Below, piece after piece: positions 33,300-42,160 of a stretch of 64,000 nucleotides of DNA. The stretch lies in assembly GCF_035953295.1 (NCBI RefSeq), contig NZ_CP108370.1, positions 7,983,001 through 8,047,000 of the forward strand, given 5' to 3'. Source of the DNA: Streptomyces sp. NBC_01335. Lineage in GTDB: Bacteria > Actinomycetota > Actinomycetes > Streptomycetales > Streptomycetaceae. Position 1 is the first letter of the stretch. Every line of letters starts with the position of its first letter. A model generated the notes under the pieces. The model was not told the origin of the DNA. It worked only from the letters and a program-made list of their open reading frames with translations, and did no database searches. Position numbers and translations under genes: made by a program.

Positions 33300-34073
33300 A
33301 TGGAAACACGGGCGCTTGAGGGCAAGACGGCACTGGTCACCGGCGGTGGCCGAGGCATCGGACGGGCCGTAGCGCTCCGTCTCGGCCGGGACGGCGCAAC
33401 CGTCGCAGTCGCCTACGCCCGCGACGAGACGGCGGCGCACGAGGTCGTCGAGCGCATCCGCAAGGACGGCGGCCGGGCCTTCGCCCTCCACGCGGAGCTG
33501 GGGCGGCACGGTGACGCCGCCCGCCTGTGGGCTGCCTTCGATGCCCAGGCCGATGCGCTCGCGCCCGGGGGAGCCGTCGACATCATCGTCAACAACGCCG
33601 GCATCGGCCGCAGCTCCGACCTGGCCTCGCTCACCGAGGACGGTTTCGACGAGGTCTTCGCCGTGAACGTCCGCGCCCCGTTCTTCATCGTGCAGCAAGG
33701 GCTGGAGCGACTGCGCGACGGCGGGCGGATCATCAACATCTCCAGCGGCGCGGCCCGCCTTGCCATGCCGGAGATCATCGCCTACGGCGCCACCAAGGGC
33801 GCGCTCGACACCTTCACCCTCACCCTCGCCAAGGAACTGGGACCCCGGGGCATCACCGTGAACTCGGTGGCGCCCGGCGTCATCGACACCGATGTCAACG
33901 CGAGCTGGCTGCGTGGCAATCCGCAAGCCGAAGCAGACGCGGCGTCCCTGGCCGCGCTGGGCCGGATCGGGCAGCCGGAAGACGTGGCCGACATCGTGGC
34001 CTTCCTCGCTTCCGACGACGCGCGCTGGGTGACCGGCCGGGTGATCGACGCGACGGGGGGCTCCGGGCTGTGA
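33300..34073 (+). CDS. SDR-family NAD(P)-dependent oxidoreductase
   Basis: A 257-residue classical short-chain dehydrogenase. The cofactor motif is TGGGRGIGRAVAL (T-G-x3-G-x-G), followed by NNAGIG, the catalytic Ser in NISSGAARLA, and Y-x-x-x-K in IAYGATKGALDTF. The Arg-containing cofactor motif suggests NADPH. The substrate is unknown. The ATG at 33300 follows AGAGGG. Divergent from, and likely repressed by, the adjacent TetR protein, which suggests induction by its substrate or a related toxic compound. Confidence 0.93.
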   Translation: METRALEGKTALVTGGGRGIGRAVALRLGRDGATVAVAYARDETAAHEVVERIRKDGGRAFALHAELGRHGDAARLWAAFDAQADALAPGGAVDIIVNNAGIGRSSDLASLTEDGFDEVFAVNVRAPFFIVQQGLERLRDGGRIINISSGAARLAMPEIIAYGATKGALDTFTLTLAKELGPRGITVNSVAPGVIDTDVNASWLRGNPQAEADAASLAALGRIGQPEDVADIVAFLASDDARWVTGRVIDATGGSGL

Positions 34074-34165
34074 CACCCCCCGGGGCCGCACCCCGCGGTG
34101 GTGTTCCTCCCGAGGGGATCGGCAGGCGGAACGCGTCCGAGGGCCCGGTTTCCCGGCCGCGGACC

Positions 34166-34870
34166 TCACACGGCAGGGCCTGCGGCCGGAGAACCGGCGC
34201 GTACGCCACGTACGACCACCAGCTCCTCGCTCTCCGCGCCCCGCCCGAGCAGGCCCCGGTCACCCAGCCACGCCCGACGCGAGCGCAGGACCGGCCCCAG
34301 CGGAACCCGGGCCCGTTCGCGCACCTCGGCGGGCAGCCCCGCCCGTTCCAGGCGCTCCACGGTCAGGTCCGGGTCGCAGAGCGCCGAGTGCACCATCAGC
34401 AGCACCCCGCCCGGCCGCAGCGCCTCCCGGGCCCCGTCGCAGACGCGGTCCAGGACGACGCGCCCGTCCAGGCCCGCGTCCCAGGCCCTCGCACGTCCGT
34501 GCCCGGGGAGCTCGGGCGCGGGCGAGGGCACGTAGGGCGGATTGCACAGCACCAGGTCGTAGGTATGGCCCCGGACGGCGGCGGTCAGATCGCTGCGCCG
34601 CACGTCGACGCGGTGGCGGTGGAGCCGGGCGTTGGCCCGGGCGGTCAGCACGGCCCGGCGGGACAGGTCGACCGCCGTGACCGAACCGCCGAGCTGGGCG
34701 GCGCGGATCGCCAGCGCACCGCTCCCCGTGCCGAGATCCAGCACCCTCGTACCCGGCGCCAGCGCCTCGCGTTCGAGCGCCCGCATCAGCAGGCGGGTGT
34801 CGTGCTGCGGCGCGTAGACACCGGGCAGGGTGAGGACGAACGGCGCGGGCGACGCCACATCGGTGGCCAT
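34166..34870 (-). CDS. HemK2/MTQ2-family N5-glutamine-type methyltransferase
   Basis: A 234-residue methyltransferase. SAM motif RVLDLGTGSGALAIRAAQLG and, decisively, the LVLCNPPYVPSP motif (N-P-P-Y) show the amino- or glutamine-N-methyltransferase group to which HemK2/PrmC belong. The N-terminus VLTLPGVYAPQHDTRLLMRA is the MTQ2-like entry. The protein or small-molecule target is not known. The ATG at 34870 has GAGGGAG eight bases upstream. It lies 108 bases downstream of the diiron protein and could be the last gene of the long gas vesicle transcript. Confidence 0.85.
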   Translation of the reverse strand: MATDVASPAPFVLTLPGVYAPQHDTRLLMRALEREALAPGTRVLDLGTGSGALAIRAAQLGGSVTAVDLSRRAVLTARANARLHRHRVDVRRSDLTAAVRGHTYDLVLCNPPYVPSPAPELPGHGRARAWDAGLDGRVVLDRVCDGAREALRPGGVLLMVHSALCDPDLTVERLERAGLPAEVRERARVPLGPVLRSRRAWLGDRGLLGRGAESEELVVVRGVRAGSPAAGPAV

Positions 34871-34978
34871 CGGGGCTCCCTCGGACGTAAGGATGAGCGG
34901 TCTGTCCCAGGGTGGGGCGGAATCGCCCCGGTCACCACTCGGCGCCATCGGTGCCGGGCCCCCCGCGGAAAGCCCCTC

Positions 34979-35965
34979 TCAGCGGGCCGGCCGGCCGCGC
35001 CAGCCCGCCAGCAGCCGTTCCCCGAGCCGTTCCTCCAGGAAGCCGGTGGCGGTGACGCCGAACGCGACGTCGGCCGCCAGCTCCGGCTCGTCCGCCAGCA
35101 GTCCCGCGACGACCTCGCGTCTGACCACCTGCTCGTGCACGGCGTCCGCCTCGACGTGCTCGACGTAGAAGAACTCGGCGGCGCTGCCCGCCCCGACGCG
35201 CCGCATCGCCTGGGCGAGTCGACGCGAGGCGGGCGACGAGGTGATCTCCACCGCCGCGAAGTGCCCCACCAGAGCGCCCCGCAGACGCCGGTGCAGCCCG
35301 AACAACGACATCAGATTGACCAGAGCCAGCATCTCGGCGTGACCCTCGTCCACATAGTGGCCGTAGGCGGTCTCCAGCCCCAGGTCCGCCATCAGATCGG
35401 CGAAGAGGCGCGCGTGGACGCGCTCCGCGCGCCCGGCCCCGAACTCGTCGTACTCGATCGCCGCCATCCCCGCCTTGGCCCGTCCGCCGAGTCGCGGCAG
35501 TACCCAGGCGTGCGGGTCGGCCTCCTTCAGGTGGTACAGCGACCGCTGGACGGCGTACTCGCGGACGTGCCGCAGCTCCCCGTGGTCTTTGAGGAAGTCC
35601 GACACCCCCTGGCCGTGCACCGGTTCCACCAGGAGCCCGGCCAGGACGTCCTCCAGGGAACCGGTGCCCGTGGCGTCGCGCCGCAATGCGGTCAGGAAGG
35701 AGTCCTCGGCACCCTTGCGCACGGCCAGCAGGTCCGGGTCCCACTCCAGATCCGGGTCCACCCCCGCGAACCCCCGGTAGTGCAGCTCGTAGCACGCGTA
35801 CAGCGCCAGGTGGAGATCCTCGCCGTACGGATCGGCCGCACGGGCGTCTCCGGGCCGCGGCAGACCGCCCGCACCCCGCAGACGAGCGAGTACGCCTTCC
35901 GAAAACGGCCCCCGGGCGCGGGGCAGTTCCGGTGCAATGTGCGCTCCGCCGCCGTACGCGTCCAT
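34979..35965 (-). CDS. Heme-oxygenase-like diiron protein (iron-containing redox enzyme family)
   Basis: A 328-residue helical protein of the HDO superfamily (heme-oxygenase-fold diiron oxidases). Likely iron ligands lie in CYELHYRGF, in IEYDEFGAGRAERVH, and in EFFYVEHVEADAVHE, i.e. repeated Glu and E-x6-H-type positions in helices. Members catalyse N-oxygenation or C-C cleavage in other pathways; the reaction here is unknown. The ATG is only 2 bases past the gvpK stop, so it is part of the gas vesicle operon by position. That is an unusual neighbour for gas vesicle genes. Confidence 0.8.
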   Translation of the reverse strand: MDAYGGGAHIAPELPRARGPFSEGVLARLRGAGGLPRPGDARAADPYGEDLHLALYACYELHYRGFAGVDPDLEWDPDLLAVRKGAEDSFLTALRRDATGTGSLEDVLAGLLVEPVHGQGVSDFLKDHGELRHVREYAVQRSLYHLKEADPHAWVLPRLGGRAKAGMAAIEYDEFGAGRAERVHARLFADLMADLGLETAYGHYVDEGHAEMLALVNLMSLFGLHRRLRGALVGHFAAVEITSSPASRRLAQAMRRVGAGSAAEFFYVEHVEADAVHEQVVRREVVAGLLADEPELAADVAFGVTATGFLEERLGERLLAGWRGRPAR

Positions 35966-35967
35966 CG

Positions 35968-36246
35968 TCAGTCCCGGGGCAGCAGGGACCCGAGGGGCCC
36001 CAGGTCCAGGTTGAGGTCCTCGGGGCGCACGCCGTGCTGCTCGCAGAGTTCGGTCATCCGCTGGTCGAGCATCATCAGGGTGGCGCCGATCTCGTCGGCC
36101 TGCTCGTCGGTGAGATCGCCCTGGTCGACCCGGCGGATCGCCTGCCGCTCCATGAGCTGACGCAGCAACTCCACCACGGTGAGGACGAGCGTGACCAGGT
36201 CACGGCCCATCCGCTCACGGTCGAGGTCGAGCCGGGCCCCGGTCAC
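35968..36246 (-). CDS. gvpK: Gas vesicle protein GvpK
   Basis: A 92-residue accessory gas vesicle protein with the GvpK core LVTLVLTVVELLRQLMERQA and RRVDQGDLTDEQADEIGATL, followed by MMLDQRMTELCEQHGV. It is needed for vesicle assembly but not a main wall protein. The GTG start overlaps the gvpS stop (GTGA). Order and orientation match the streptomycete gvpOAFGYZJLSK cluster. Confidence 0.93.
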   Translation of the reverse strand: MTGARLDLDRERMGRDLVTLVLTVVELLRQLMERQAIRRVDQGDLTDEQADEIGATLMMLDQRMTELCEQHGVRPEDLNLDLGPLGSLLPRD

Positions 36247-36470
36247 AGCGGTCCTCCGTCGGCCCAGGGAGCGGGCACGCGTTCGCTGACCGAGGACAGC
36301 AGCGCGTGCAGCGACAGCCGTACCAGCGGAACGTCCGCGATGGCGATCACCAGATCCCCGCTGATGACGACTCCGGTCGCGAGCACCCGGTCGAGCAGAT
36401 CGACCAGCGGCACCCCGATCGGGCCACTCAGCGGCTCGGCGGAATCCCAGGGCACCACCTCGCGGTTCAT
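36243..36470 (-). CDS. gvpS: Gas vesicle protein GvpS (GvpA/J family)
   Basis: A 75-residue GvpA-like protein with the family core VPLVDLLDRVLATGVVISGD followed by LVIAIADVPLVRLSLHALLS. It is shorter than GvpA and is taken as a minor wall or tip protein. It overlaps gvpL upstream (ATGA) and gvpK downstream (GTGA). Confidence 0.9.
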   Translation of the reverse strand: MNREVVPWDSAEPLSGPIGVPLVDLLDRVLATGVVISGDLVIAIADVPLVRLSLHALLSSVSERVPAPWADGGPL

Positions 36471-37297
36471 CCCTCCACCTCGCCCACGAACGAGTACGGC
36501 ACCCAGGGACCCGACAGCGCGACCTCCACGTCGCCCGGCTCCCGCAACGACTTTGCCAGCCGGTGCAACTCGGCCGACCTGGCCTCCGCCACCAGATAGG
36601 TGGCGTTGAGGACCTGCACGCCCTGGTCGTCGCCGGAAGGGGCGGAGTGCAACCGCAGCCTGCGGGCCTCCGCCGCGACCCGGCGGAACGCCTCGTCCAC
36701 CGCGTCGGCCCTGAGTCCCGCTTCGACGTGACGGCGCTGCCGGCTCTCCTGGATGTTCCTGCGCCGGTTCAGATAGGCGAGCCCCGAACCCGCGGCGGGC
36801 CTGGCCCGGTCCGACGGCGCGGCAGCCGGTTCCTCCCGGCTCGTGGTGTCCTGGGCCACCGAGGGGGACAGGAAAACCTTGACGCCCCACTCCGCGTGGT
36901 GGGCGACCCGGTCGAGTGCGCGGTCGAACCGCGCCACCTGCGACCCGAGCGCCGCCCGGGCGCTCCCGTCACCGTGGTAGAGCGTCGCCATCGGGAGCGG
37001 CACGGTCGGCGTGCCACCGGCGACCGCGGTGACCACACCATGGTGTGCCCGCGCGTACCGCTCCAACTCCTCCTGGTCGGCCAGCCGTTCCTGCCACACC
37101 TCGTCGGTGAAGTCCTCTGCCCGCACGGTCTGCACCACGGCCGACAGATGTGATCCGAGGGGCAGCGCGCGTACGGGCTCCTCGCCGGTGAGGCCGGGCA
37201 ACCGCCCGAGTGCACCCGGGTCGGGATCGCGGCACACGGCGAAGACATAGAGGGCGCCGCCCCCGGAAGCGGAGCCGGTGCGAAGGGTACGGGTCAT
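36467..37297 (-). CDS. gvpL: Gas vesicle protein GvpL (GvpL/F family)
   Basis: A 276-residue member of the GvpL/GvpF family. The N-terminal domain starts LYVFAVCRDPDPGALGRLPG and contains LPMATLYHGDGSARAALGSQ, where the usual GvpF motif is LPMRFG. The C-terminal half (QVLNATYLVAEARSAELHRL, then GPWVPYSFVGEVEG) is typical. It is an accessory assembly protein. The frame extends 150 bases upstream of the chosen ATG but without a start site; ATG at 37297 overlaps the gvpJ stop. Confidence 0.9.
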   Translation of the reverse strand: MTRTLRTGSASGGGALYVFAVCRDPDPGALGRLPGLTGEEPVRALPLGSHLSAVVQTVRAEDFTDEVWQERLADQEELERYARAHHGVVTAVAGGTPTVPLPMATLYHGDGSARAALGSQVARFDRALDRVAHHAEWGVKVFLSPSVAQDTTSREEPAAAPSDRARPAAGSGLAYLNRRRNIQESRQRRHVEAGLRADAVDEAFRRVAAEARRLRLHSAPSGDDQGVQVLNATYLVAEARSAELHRLAKSLREPGDVEVALSGPWVPYSFVGEVEG

Positions 37298-37656
37298 GTG
37301 CGTGCGCGCTCCCTGGATCTCTTCCGTTCGTCGGCGTCGGCTTCGTCGGGGGACTCCAACGCCTTGATGCGTTCGCGCAGTTCGCGGTTCTCCTCCTGGA
37401 GGGCGCTGCGCGATGCGCGTGAACTGAGTGCGGGATCGGTCTCCCACCAGTCGATTCCGGCCTTCTTGGCCGTGTCCACCGAGGCCACGAAGAGCCGGAG
37501 CCGGATGGTGAGCAGCTCGATGTCGAGGAGATCGATCTTGATGTCTCCCGCGATGACGATGCCCTTGTCGAGAACCCGTTCCAGGATGTCGGCGAGATTG
37601 GTCGTCTGCGGACCGGGAATGGTGTCAGCGGCCTGCCGGTACGTCATGTCCGTCAC
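37294..37656 (-). CDS. gvpJ: Gas vesicle protein GvpJ (GvpA/J family)
   Basis: A 120-residue GvpA-like protein. The core LADILERVLDKGIVIAGDIK followed by DLLDIELLTIRLRLFVASVD is the GvpA/GvpJ wall fold. A C-terminal charged coiled extension (LQEENRELRERIKALESPDE) is added and ends in Arg-rich residues. It is thought to act in nucleation or at the conical ends of vesicles. GTG at 37656 overlaps the gvpZ stop. Confidence 0.92.
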   Translation of the reverse strand: MTDMTYRQAADTIPGPQTTNLADILERVLDKGIVIAGDIKIDLLDIELLTIRLRLFVASVDTAKKAGIDWWETDPALSSRASRSALQEENRELRERIKALESPDEADADERKRSRERART

Positions 37657-38813
37657 CGTCGTCCGCCCCCTCTCCGCTTCCTGGGACGAGGCGCCTCTTC
37701 TTCTTCCTCCTCCTCTTCCTCGCCGTCCTCGTCGTCGTCCTCCTCGCCGTCCTCGTCGTCGTCCTCGTCGTCTCCCTCTTCTTCCTCCTCCTCTTCGTCC
37801 TCGTACTCGCCGTCCTCTTCTTCGTCCTCGTCCTCGTCTGCGTACTCGCCGTCGTCCTCTTCGTCGTCCTCTCCGTCTTCGGCGTCCTCGAAGTCGCCGT
37901 CCTCTTCCTCGTCGCCTTCTTCCTCGTCCTCCTGGCCTTCCTGCTCCTCCGCTTCCTCTTCCGCCACCGCGTCCTCGTGGGAGACGACGACCTCTCCGTC
38001 ACGGATCTCGCCGCGCCAGCCCTCGGGGGGTTCGGCGCTGAGGGTGACGTAGCGCTGGAAGTGCTTGAAGTCCAGGCGAATGCGGCGCCCCTGGACACGC
38101 CAGAGGTTGCCCGTCTTCTCGAAGAAGCCCGCCGGGTAGTACTCCACGACCAGGATGATCCTGGTCAGGGAAGGTGCCAGCTCATGGAAGCTGACGGCGC
38201 CGCGCGTGCTGCCCTTGGCTCCCTCGGACGTCCACACGATCCGTTCGTCGGGAATCTGTTCCTGCACGGTGGCCTTGAAGCCGCGGGAGGAAGGGCCGAT
38301 CTTCACCTTCCAGTCGCTCTCCATCTCGTCGCCCATCGAGACGCTCTGGACGCCCTTGGTGAAGCTGCTGAACTGGTCGTACTGCGTCCAGTGGTCGTAC
38401 GCCTCGCGCAACGGCACGCCGACGTCGAGGACTTCGATGATGTTCATGGACTTTCCGCCCGACTTGCTTTTCCCGCCGCCCTTTCCGCCGCCGCCGCCGC
38501 CGTCTCCGCCGCCTCCGCCGCCTCCGCCGAAGGCGTCCTTCGCCTTGCCCACGACGTTGTCCTTCACGCCCTTGGCCTTCTCGGAGACGAAGGCCTTCAG
38601 CGGTGATTCCCCTTGCAGGACACGGGATCCGATGGCGGGGAGGGACCCGCCGTTCGCGACACCGGTCAGCTGACTGGTGACGTCCGTGAGTTTCTCCCCG
38701 GCCTTCCCGGCCAGTCGCTCCACCTGACCGGAGAGGTAGCCCGAGAGCTCCTCGCGCAGCCGCTCGACACCTGACACCTGGTCCTCGGGACCGTCCTTCT
38801 CGTTGCTGGCCAT
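37653..38813 (-). CDS. gvpZ: GvpZ: SRPBCC-domain protein with long acidic tail
   Basis: A 386-residue protein. Residues 1-95 are a charged helical region. Residues about 92-122 are a Gly-rich linker (runs of Gly with Ser/Lys). Residues about 122-280 form an SRPBCC (polyketide-cyclase/START-like) domain: [20 protein letters not shown], then [20 protein letters not shown] and [18 protein letters not shown]. Residues about 285-375 are almost pure Glu/Asp with Gly and Tyr, followed by a basic tip ([11 protein letters not shown]). The position between gvpY and gvpJ identifies it as GvpZ of the streptomycete cluster. The SRPBCC domain suggests binding of a hydrophobic ligand or membrane. Confidence 0.85.
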   Translation of the reverse strand: MASNEKDGPEDQVSGVERLREELSGYLSGQVERLAGKAGEKLTDVTSQLTGVANGGSLPAIGSRVLQGESPLKAFVSEKAKGVKDNVVGKAKDAFGGGGGGGGDGGGGGGKGGGKSKSGGKSMNIIEVLDVGVPLREAYDHWTQYDQFSSFTKGVQSVSMGDEMESDWKVKIGPSSRGFKATVQEQIPDERIVWTSEGAKGSTRGAVSFHELAPSLTRIILVVEYYPAGFFEKTGNLWRVQGRRIRLDFKHFQRYVTLSAEPPEGWRGEIRDGEVVVSHEDAVAEEEAEEQEGQEDEEEGDEEEDGDFEDAEDGEDDEEDDGEYADEDEDEEEDGEYEDEEEEEEEGDDEDDDEDGEEDDDEDGEEEEEEEEEAPRPRKRRGGGRR

Positions 38814-38819
38814 GGCTCG

Positions 38820-39800
38820 CTACCTCCGGCGATCGGCGCGCTTGGAAGCCGTCCGCTTGGACGACGACGTCTTCTTGGCCGCCGCGCTCTTCTTGGCAGG
38901 CGCTTTCTTCGCGGCGCTCTTCTTGGCCGGGGCCTTCTTCGCGGCCGTCTTGCCCGCGGACTTCTTGGCGGGAGCCTTCTTGGCCGCGCTCTTCTTGGCG
39001 GGAGCAGCCTTCTTGGCGGGCGCCGACTTCTTCGCCGCCTTCTTGGCGGGAGCGGTCTTCTTGGCCGGGGGAGCCTTCTTCGCCGCCTTCTTGGCGGGCG
39101 CCGACTGCTTGGGCTCGGCCTTCTTGGCAGGCGCCTTCTTCGCTGCCGCCTTCTTGGCCGGGGCCTTCTTCGCGGCACCCCGTGAGCGGGAGCGCGGGGC
39201 GGGCTCCTCCTCGGGCTCCTCCTCGGGCTCTTCGTCCTCCTCGGGCTCCTCTTCCTCGGGCTCCTCCTCGGGTTCCTCGTCCTCCGGCTCTTCCTCTTCC
39301 TCTTCCTCTTCCTCCTCCTCGTCCTCAGGCTCTTCCTCGGGCTCCTCGTCGTAGCCGTCCTCGTCCTCCCCCTCGAACTGCTCTTCGTCCTCGGGCTCTT
39401 CCTCCCAGGGCCCCTCGTCCTCCTCCTCCTCCTCGTCCTCGTCCCCGCCCTCGATCTCACCCTCGATCTCCTCGGCCGGGCGGCCTCGCTCGCCGAGGCG
39501 GGCCGTGCGCTCGCCGATCGCCTCGGCCAGCGACACCATCCCGCGGTTGGCGGCCGCCGAGACCGCCTCGCGGCCCGCGTCGAGCACCTCGCCCCGCAAC
39601 TGCTCCTGCAACTCGGCGATCTGCGGCACATCGCTCAGCCGCCGCATCCCCTCGGCCGCGAGTTGCTTCGGTTCGAGACCGAACCGCCGTCCCGCCAGGT
39701 AGGTCGCGACCGTGATCGCGAGCCTGCCCTTCTTCGTCCGCCCCAGTACGTACCCGCCCACCACCGCGGCAGCGAGCGTCACCTTGGCCGTATCGTCCAT
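38820..39800 (-). CDS. gvpY: GvpY: acidic/lysine-rich polyampholyte protein
   Basis: A 326-residue protein in three parts. Residues 1-110 are a folded-looking head ([20 protein letters not shown], then [20 protein letters not shown]). Residues about 113-202 are almost only Glu, Asp and Pro. Residues about 208-326 are a histone-H1-like tail of repeats such as [17 protein letters not shown] ending in RADRRR. One half is strongly negative and the other strongly positive. It corresponds to GvpY by gene order. The charge blocks could drive self-association or bind the vesicle surface; this is inference. The coding region is a long purine/pyrimidine-asymmetric, low-complexity tract. Confidence 0.8.
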   Translation of the reverse strand: MDDTAKVTLAAAVVGGYVLGRTKKGRLAITVATYLAGRRFGLEPKQLAAEGMRRLSDVPQIAELQEQLRGEVLDAGREAVSAAANRGMVSLAEAIGERTARLGERGRPAEEIEGEIEGGDEDEEEEEDEGPWEEEPEDEEQFEGEDEDGYDEEPEEEPEDEEEEEEEEEEEPEDEEPEEEPEEEEPEEDEEPEEEPEEEPAPRSRSRGAAKKAPAKKAAAKKAPAKKAEPKQSAPAKKAAKKAPPAKKTAPAKKAAKKSAPAKKAAPAKKSAAKKAPAKKSAGKTAAKKAPAKKSAAKKAPAKKSAAAKKTSSSKRTASKRADRRR

Positions 39801-39803
39801 GGG

Positions 39804-40061
39804 TCAGTCACCTTCGATCGTCCGGTTCGCCGCCACGCCTTCGGCGTGGAGCCGGTCGAGCAGCAGTTCCTCTTGACGTTCGAACTCTTCGATGTCGATG
39901 TGGCCGTCCTCCAATTCGCGGTTGAGCGCGGCTAATTGGGCCCTGAGGACGGTCGGGTCGTTCAGTTCGCGCTCCGCCGCCCCGTGCACCTTGTCCGCCA
40001 CCCACACCACCCCGCGCACAGGGGCGAGGGGGAGCAGGAGAATCCCGGTGATCAGCCCCAT
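39804..40061 (-). CDS. gvpG: Gas vesicle protein GvpG
   Basis: An 85-residue accessory protein. The start GLITGILLLPLAPVRGVVWV, followed by ADKVHGAAERELNDPTVLRA and the acidic helix LEDGHIDIEEFERQEELLLD, is the full GvpG pattern. It overlaps gvpF by 10 bases. Confidence 0.93.
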   Translation of the reverse strand: MGLITGILLLPLAPVRGVVWVADKVHGAAERELNDPTVLRAQLAALNRELEDGHIDIEEFERQEELLLDRLHAEGVAANRTIEGD

Positions 40062-40813
40062 GCCGCACCCGTCCGGGCCGGCGCGAGCGAGGTGGCGCCG
40101 GTCACGAAGCTGTAGCAGGGCAGCGGGCCCACGACCCTGAGGTCGACGTGGTCGGGTCGCGCGTCGGCAAGACGCCGTGCCGCCGTGCGGAACTCGCTCT
40201 CCCGGGCCCGGTCGACGAGGAACGACACGTTGAGCGCGCAGTCGCGCACCTCGGGCCCTCTCGACACCGCGTGGGCCATCGCAGTGAGCTCGGTCAGGAT
40301 CTCTTCCCCGGCCTCGGCCGCCCTGCGCGCCAGCGCCTTGGCCACCGCCTCACCCAGCCGTACGGAAGCCTCGTAGCCCGGCGTCCGGCGGGCGTCCTGG
40401 CGGAGCCGGCGTACCTGTGGCTCCTCGGCGACCACCGCGGCGAGCGAGTCCTGCGCCGGGAACGCCTTGACGTTGATCTCCACACGTCCGGCCAGTTGCT
40501 CCAGGGTCTCCAGGCAGGCCTTCTCGGTGGCGGCCAGCTGCTGGAGCACGGTCTGCTCGCCCGTCGCCACCATGCCGAAGCGCATGGGCAGCACGGAGTC
40601 GACCTCCGCGAGCCTGAACAGCAGTTCCTGGTGCGCCATGAGATCCCGTCGCCGGGCGCGCAGCCGTGCGGGCGCCTCGCTGACCACCGCACGTACCGCT
40701 CCCCGCCCGATGGCCGTGAGGCGCGCGGGAGGAGTGCCGACGCCGCTCAGCCCGGTCGGCACGGCCGTGGTGTGGCGGACGATGCCGTACACGTACACAC
40801 CTTGCGTCGGCAT
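40052..40813 (-). CDS. gvpF: Gas vesicle protein GvpF (GvpL/F family)
   Basis: A 253-residue member of the GvpL/GvpF family with the canonical LAEVDSVLPMRFGMVATGEQ motif, then VEINVKAFPAQDSLAAVVAE and the C-terminal VVGPLPCYSFV. GvpF contacts GvpA on the gas-facing side and helps vesicle formation. ATG at 40813 is 3 bases after the gvpA stop. Confidence 0.94.
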   Translation of the reverse strand: MPTQGVYVYGIVRHTTAVPTGLSGVGTPPARLTAIGRGAVRAVVSEAPARLRARRRDLMAHQELLFRLAEVDSVLPMRFGMVATGEQTVLQQLAATEKACLETLEQLAGRVEINVKAFPAQDSLAAVVAEEPQVRRLRQDARRTPGYEASVRLGEAVAKALARRAAEAGEEILTELTAMAHAVSRGPEVRDCALNVSFLVDRARESEFRTAARRLADARPDHVDLRVVGPLPCYSFVTGATSLAPARTGAAWG

Positions 40814-40816
40814 GGG

Positions 40817-41287
40817 TCAGGCCTCCACGGGACGACGGCGACGGGCGCCGCCGGAGCGCTCGGGAGCCCGCCGCTTCTTGGGGCGTACGGGCTCCTCCGC
40901 CTCGTCGGTCTCGTCGTCCCGATCGGCGTCGCGGTCGTCCGCGCCCACGGCCTTGCGCACGGTGTCCCCGACCGTCGAAGCCGCCTTGCGCACCTTGCGC
41001 TTGCCGATCGACTTGGCCGCGGTCCCGCCGAGCAGTTCGGGGATCGTGGTGCTGCCGGAATCCCGCTCCAGGTCCAGACGGTTGCACGCCTCCGCGAACC
41101 GCAGATACGTGTCCACACTCGCCACGACGATGCGGGCGTCGATCTTCAGGATCTCGATCCCGACCAGGGACACCCGGATGAAGACGTCGATCACCATGCC
41201 GCGGTCGAGGATGAGTTCCAGTACGTCGTAGAGAGTGCCGGAACGTGGCGGGCATGTGACTTCGTCGGAGTAGGAGGTCGTGGCCAT
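40817..41287 (-). CDS. gvpA: Gas vesicle structural protein GvpA
   Basis: A 156-residue protein whose residues 18-75 are the GvpA wall unit: [20 protein letters not shown], then [20 protein letters not shown], then [16 protein letters not shown]. It polymerises into the ribbed gas-vesicle shell. Classical GvpA ends near residue 75. Here about 80 more residues follow ([13 protein letters not shown]..., an Asp/Glu stretch, and a basic Arg/Lys end), which is how actinobacterial GvpA proteins tend to look. This tail may be exposed on the shell. Translation likely follows directly from gvpO, 30 bases upstream. Confidence 0.93.
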   Translation of the reverse strand: MATTSYSDEVTCPPRSGTLYDVLELILDRGMVIDVFIRVSLVGIEILKIDARIVVASVDTYLRFAEACNRLDLERDSGSTTIPELLGGTAAKSIGKRKVRKAASTVGDTVRKAVGADDRDADRDDETDEAEEPVRPKKRRAPERSGGARRRRPVEA

Positions 41288-41317
41288 GGGGGTCCTTCCG
41301 GTTCTGGGGCCGCCGCG

Positions 41318-41638
41318 TCACTCGTCGGCGGAACCCCGTCGGTAGCGGCGCACTCGGCGGTACTCCACGAGTTCGCCCTCCTGGTCCAGCCGCACCTCGT
41401 AGGAGGCGAGCAGGCTCGTGGTGTCAGGAATGCGGGGCACCTCAAGGACGTCGACGACGACGCACCAGCCGTCGTCGTCGGAGCGCCGGACGGCGGAGAC
41501 GCCCTCCAGCGGATGCGCGATCAGGCCCTCCAGGCTCTGGCAGGCAGCCCGGGCCGCTTTCTGGGGACCGCCGTCCGAGGAGCCCTCGCGTACGGCGGAC
41601 GGGGTGTGAGCGGCCCGCTTGCGACGTGTCTCTGCCAT
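41318..41638 (-). CDS. gvpO: Gas vesicle protein GvpO
   Basis: A 106-residue protein with a basic N-terminus and the GvpO domain LEGLIAHPLEGVSAVRRSDD, then GWCVVVDVLEVPRIPDTTSL and LASYEVRLDQEGELVEYRRV. It is the first gene of the cluster; in haloarchaea GvpO affects expression of vesicle genes. The ATG at 41638 is preceded by a promoter region shared with the divergent DUF6131 gene. Confidence 0.92.
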   Translation of the reverse strand: MAETRRKRAAHTPSAVREGSSDGGPQKAARAACQSLEGLIAHPLEGVSAVRRSDDDGWCVVVDVLEVPRIPDTTSLLASYEVRLDQEGELVEYRRVRRYRRGSADE

Positions 41639-41792
41639 GGTTCCCAGTCTGGGTGCCACCGCGTTCGGTGCATCTTGGGCGGAGCCATCGGCGCATACCC
41701 GCTGGTCCACCGGACGCGACGGTGATTCTGTCCCCACAAGCCCGAGAGGGGAGAGGCGCGCATACTGGATTCACTACGGGACGGAGAATGCC

Positions 41793-41948
41793 ATGATCGT
41801 TCTCGGCGTGATCCTGCTGGTGATCGGTCTGATCACCGGGCTTTCCATTCTGTGGACCATCGGCATCGTGCTGCTGGTCGTCGGGGCTGTGCTGCTCCTG
41901 CTCGGCGCCACCGGGCGCTCGGTGGGTGGCAGACGGCACTACTGGTAG
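41793..41948 (+). CDS. DUF6131-type small membrane protein
   Basis: A 51-residue protein: two closely spaced hydrophobic helices (IVLGVILLVIGLITGLSILW and TIGIVLLVVGAVLLLLGA) followed by the tail TGRSVGGRRHYW. The repeated glycine spacing and the R-x-x-Y/W ending are typical of the DUF6131 family, common and uncharacterised in streptomycetes. An ACGGAGA site lies seven bases before the ATG. Confidence 0.8.
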   Translation: MIVLGVILLVIGLITGLSILWTIGIVLLVVGAVLLLLGATGRSVGGRRHYW

Positions 41949-42101
41949 ACGCGGCATCCATGTCGTGCGTGGCCACCGGGTCCCTGCGGGCTTCCGGTCG
42001 GCACCGCCGCGGGGCGGCGCCGGACTCATCCGCCAAGGCACGCAAGGCTGTTGCCGAGTGGTCAACGGGGTGACACCTGCCTCACCAGGGCCGGGTGTCG
42101 A

Positions 42102-42132
42102 CCCATGTGTGCGCCAGCACCGCACACATGGG
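42102..42132 (+). terminator. Perfect hairpin between the DUF6131 and arcD genes
   Basis: CCCATGTGTGCG (42102-42113) pairs perfectly with CGCACACATGGG (42121-42132) around a 7-base loop. It is followed by ACAAAAAACTT rather than a U tract. It probably ends transcription coming from the DUF6131 gene and insulates arcD. Confidence 0.6.
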
Positions 42133-42160
42133 ACAAAAAACTTGAAATATGACAAAGCGG

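Noticed and set aside
38803..39354. Plus-strand ORF rich in LAGAFFAA
   Set aside because: It mirrors the lysine-rich repeats of GvpY on the other strand and has no ribosome-binding site.
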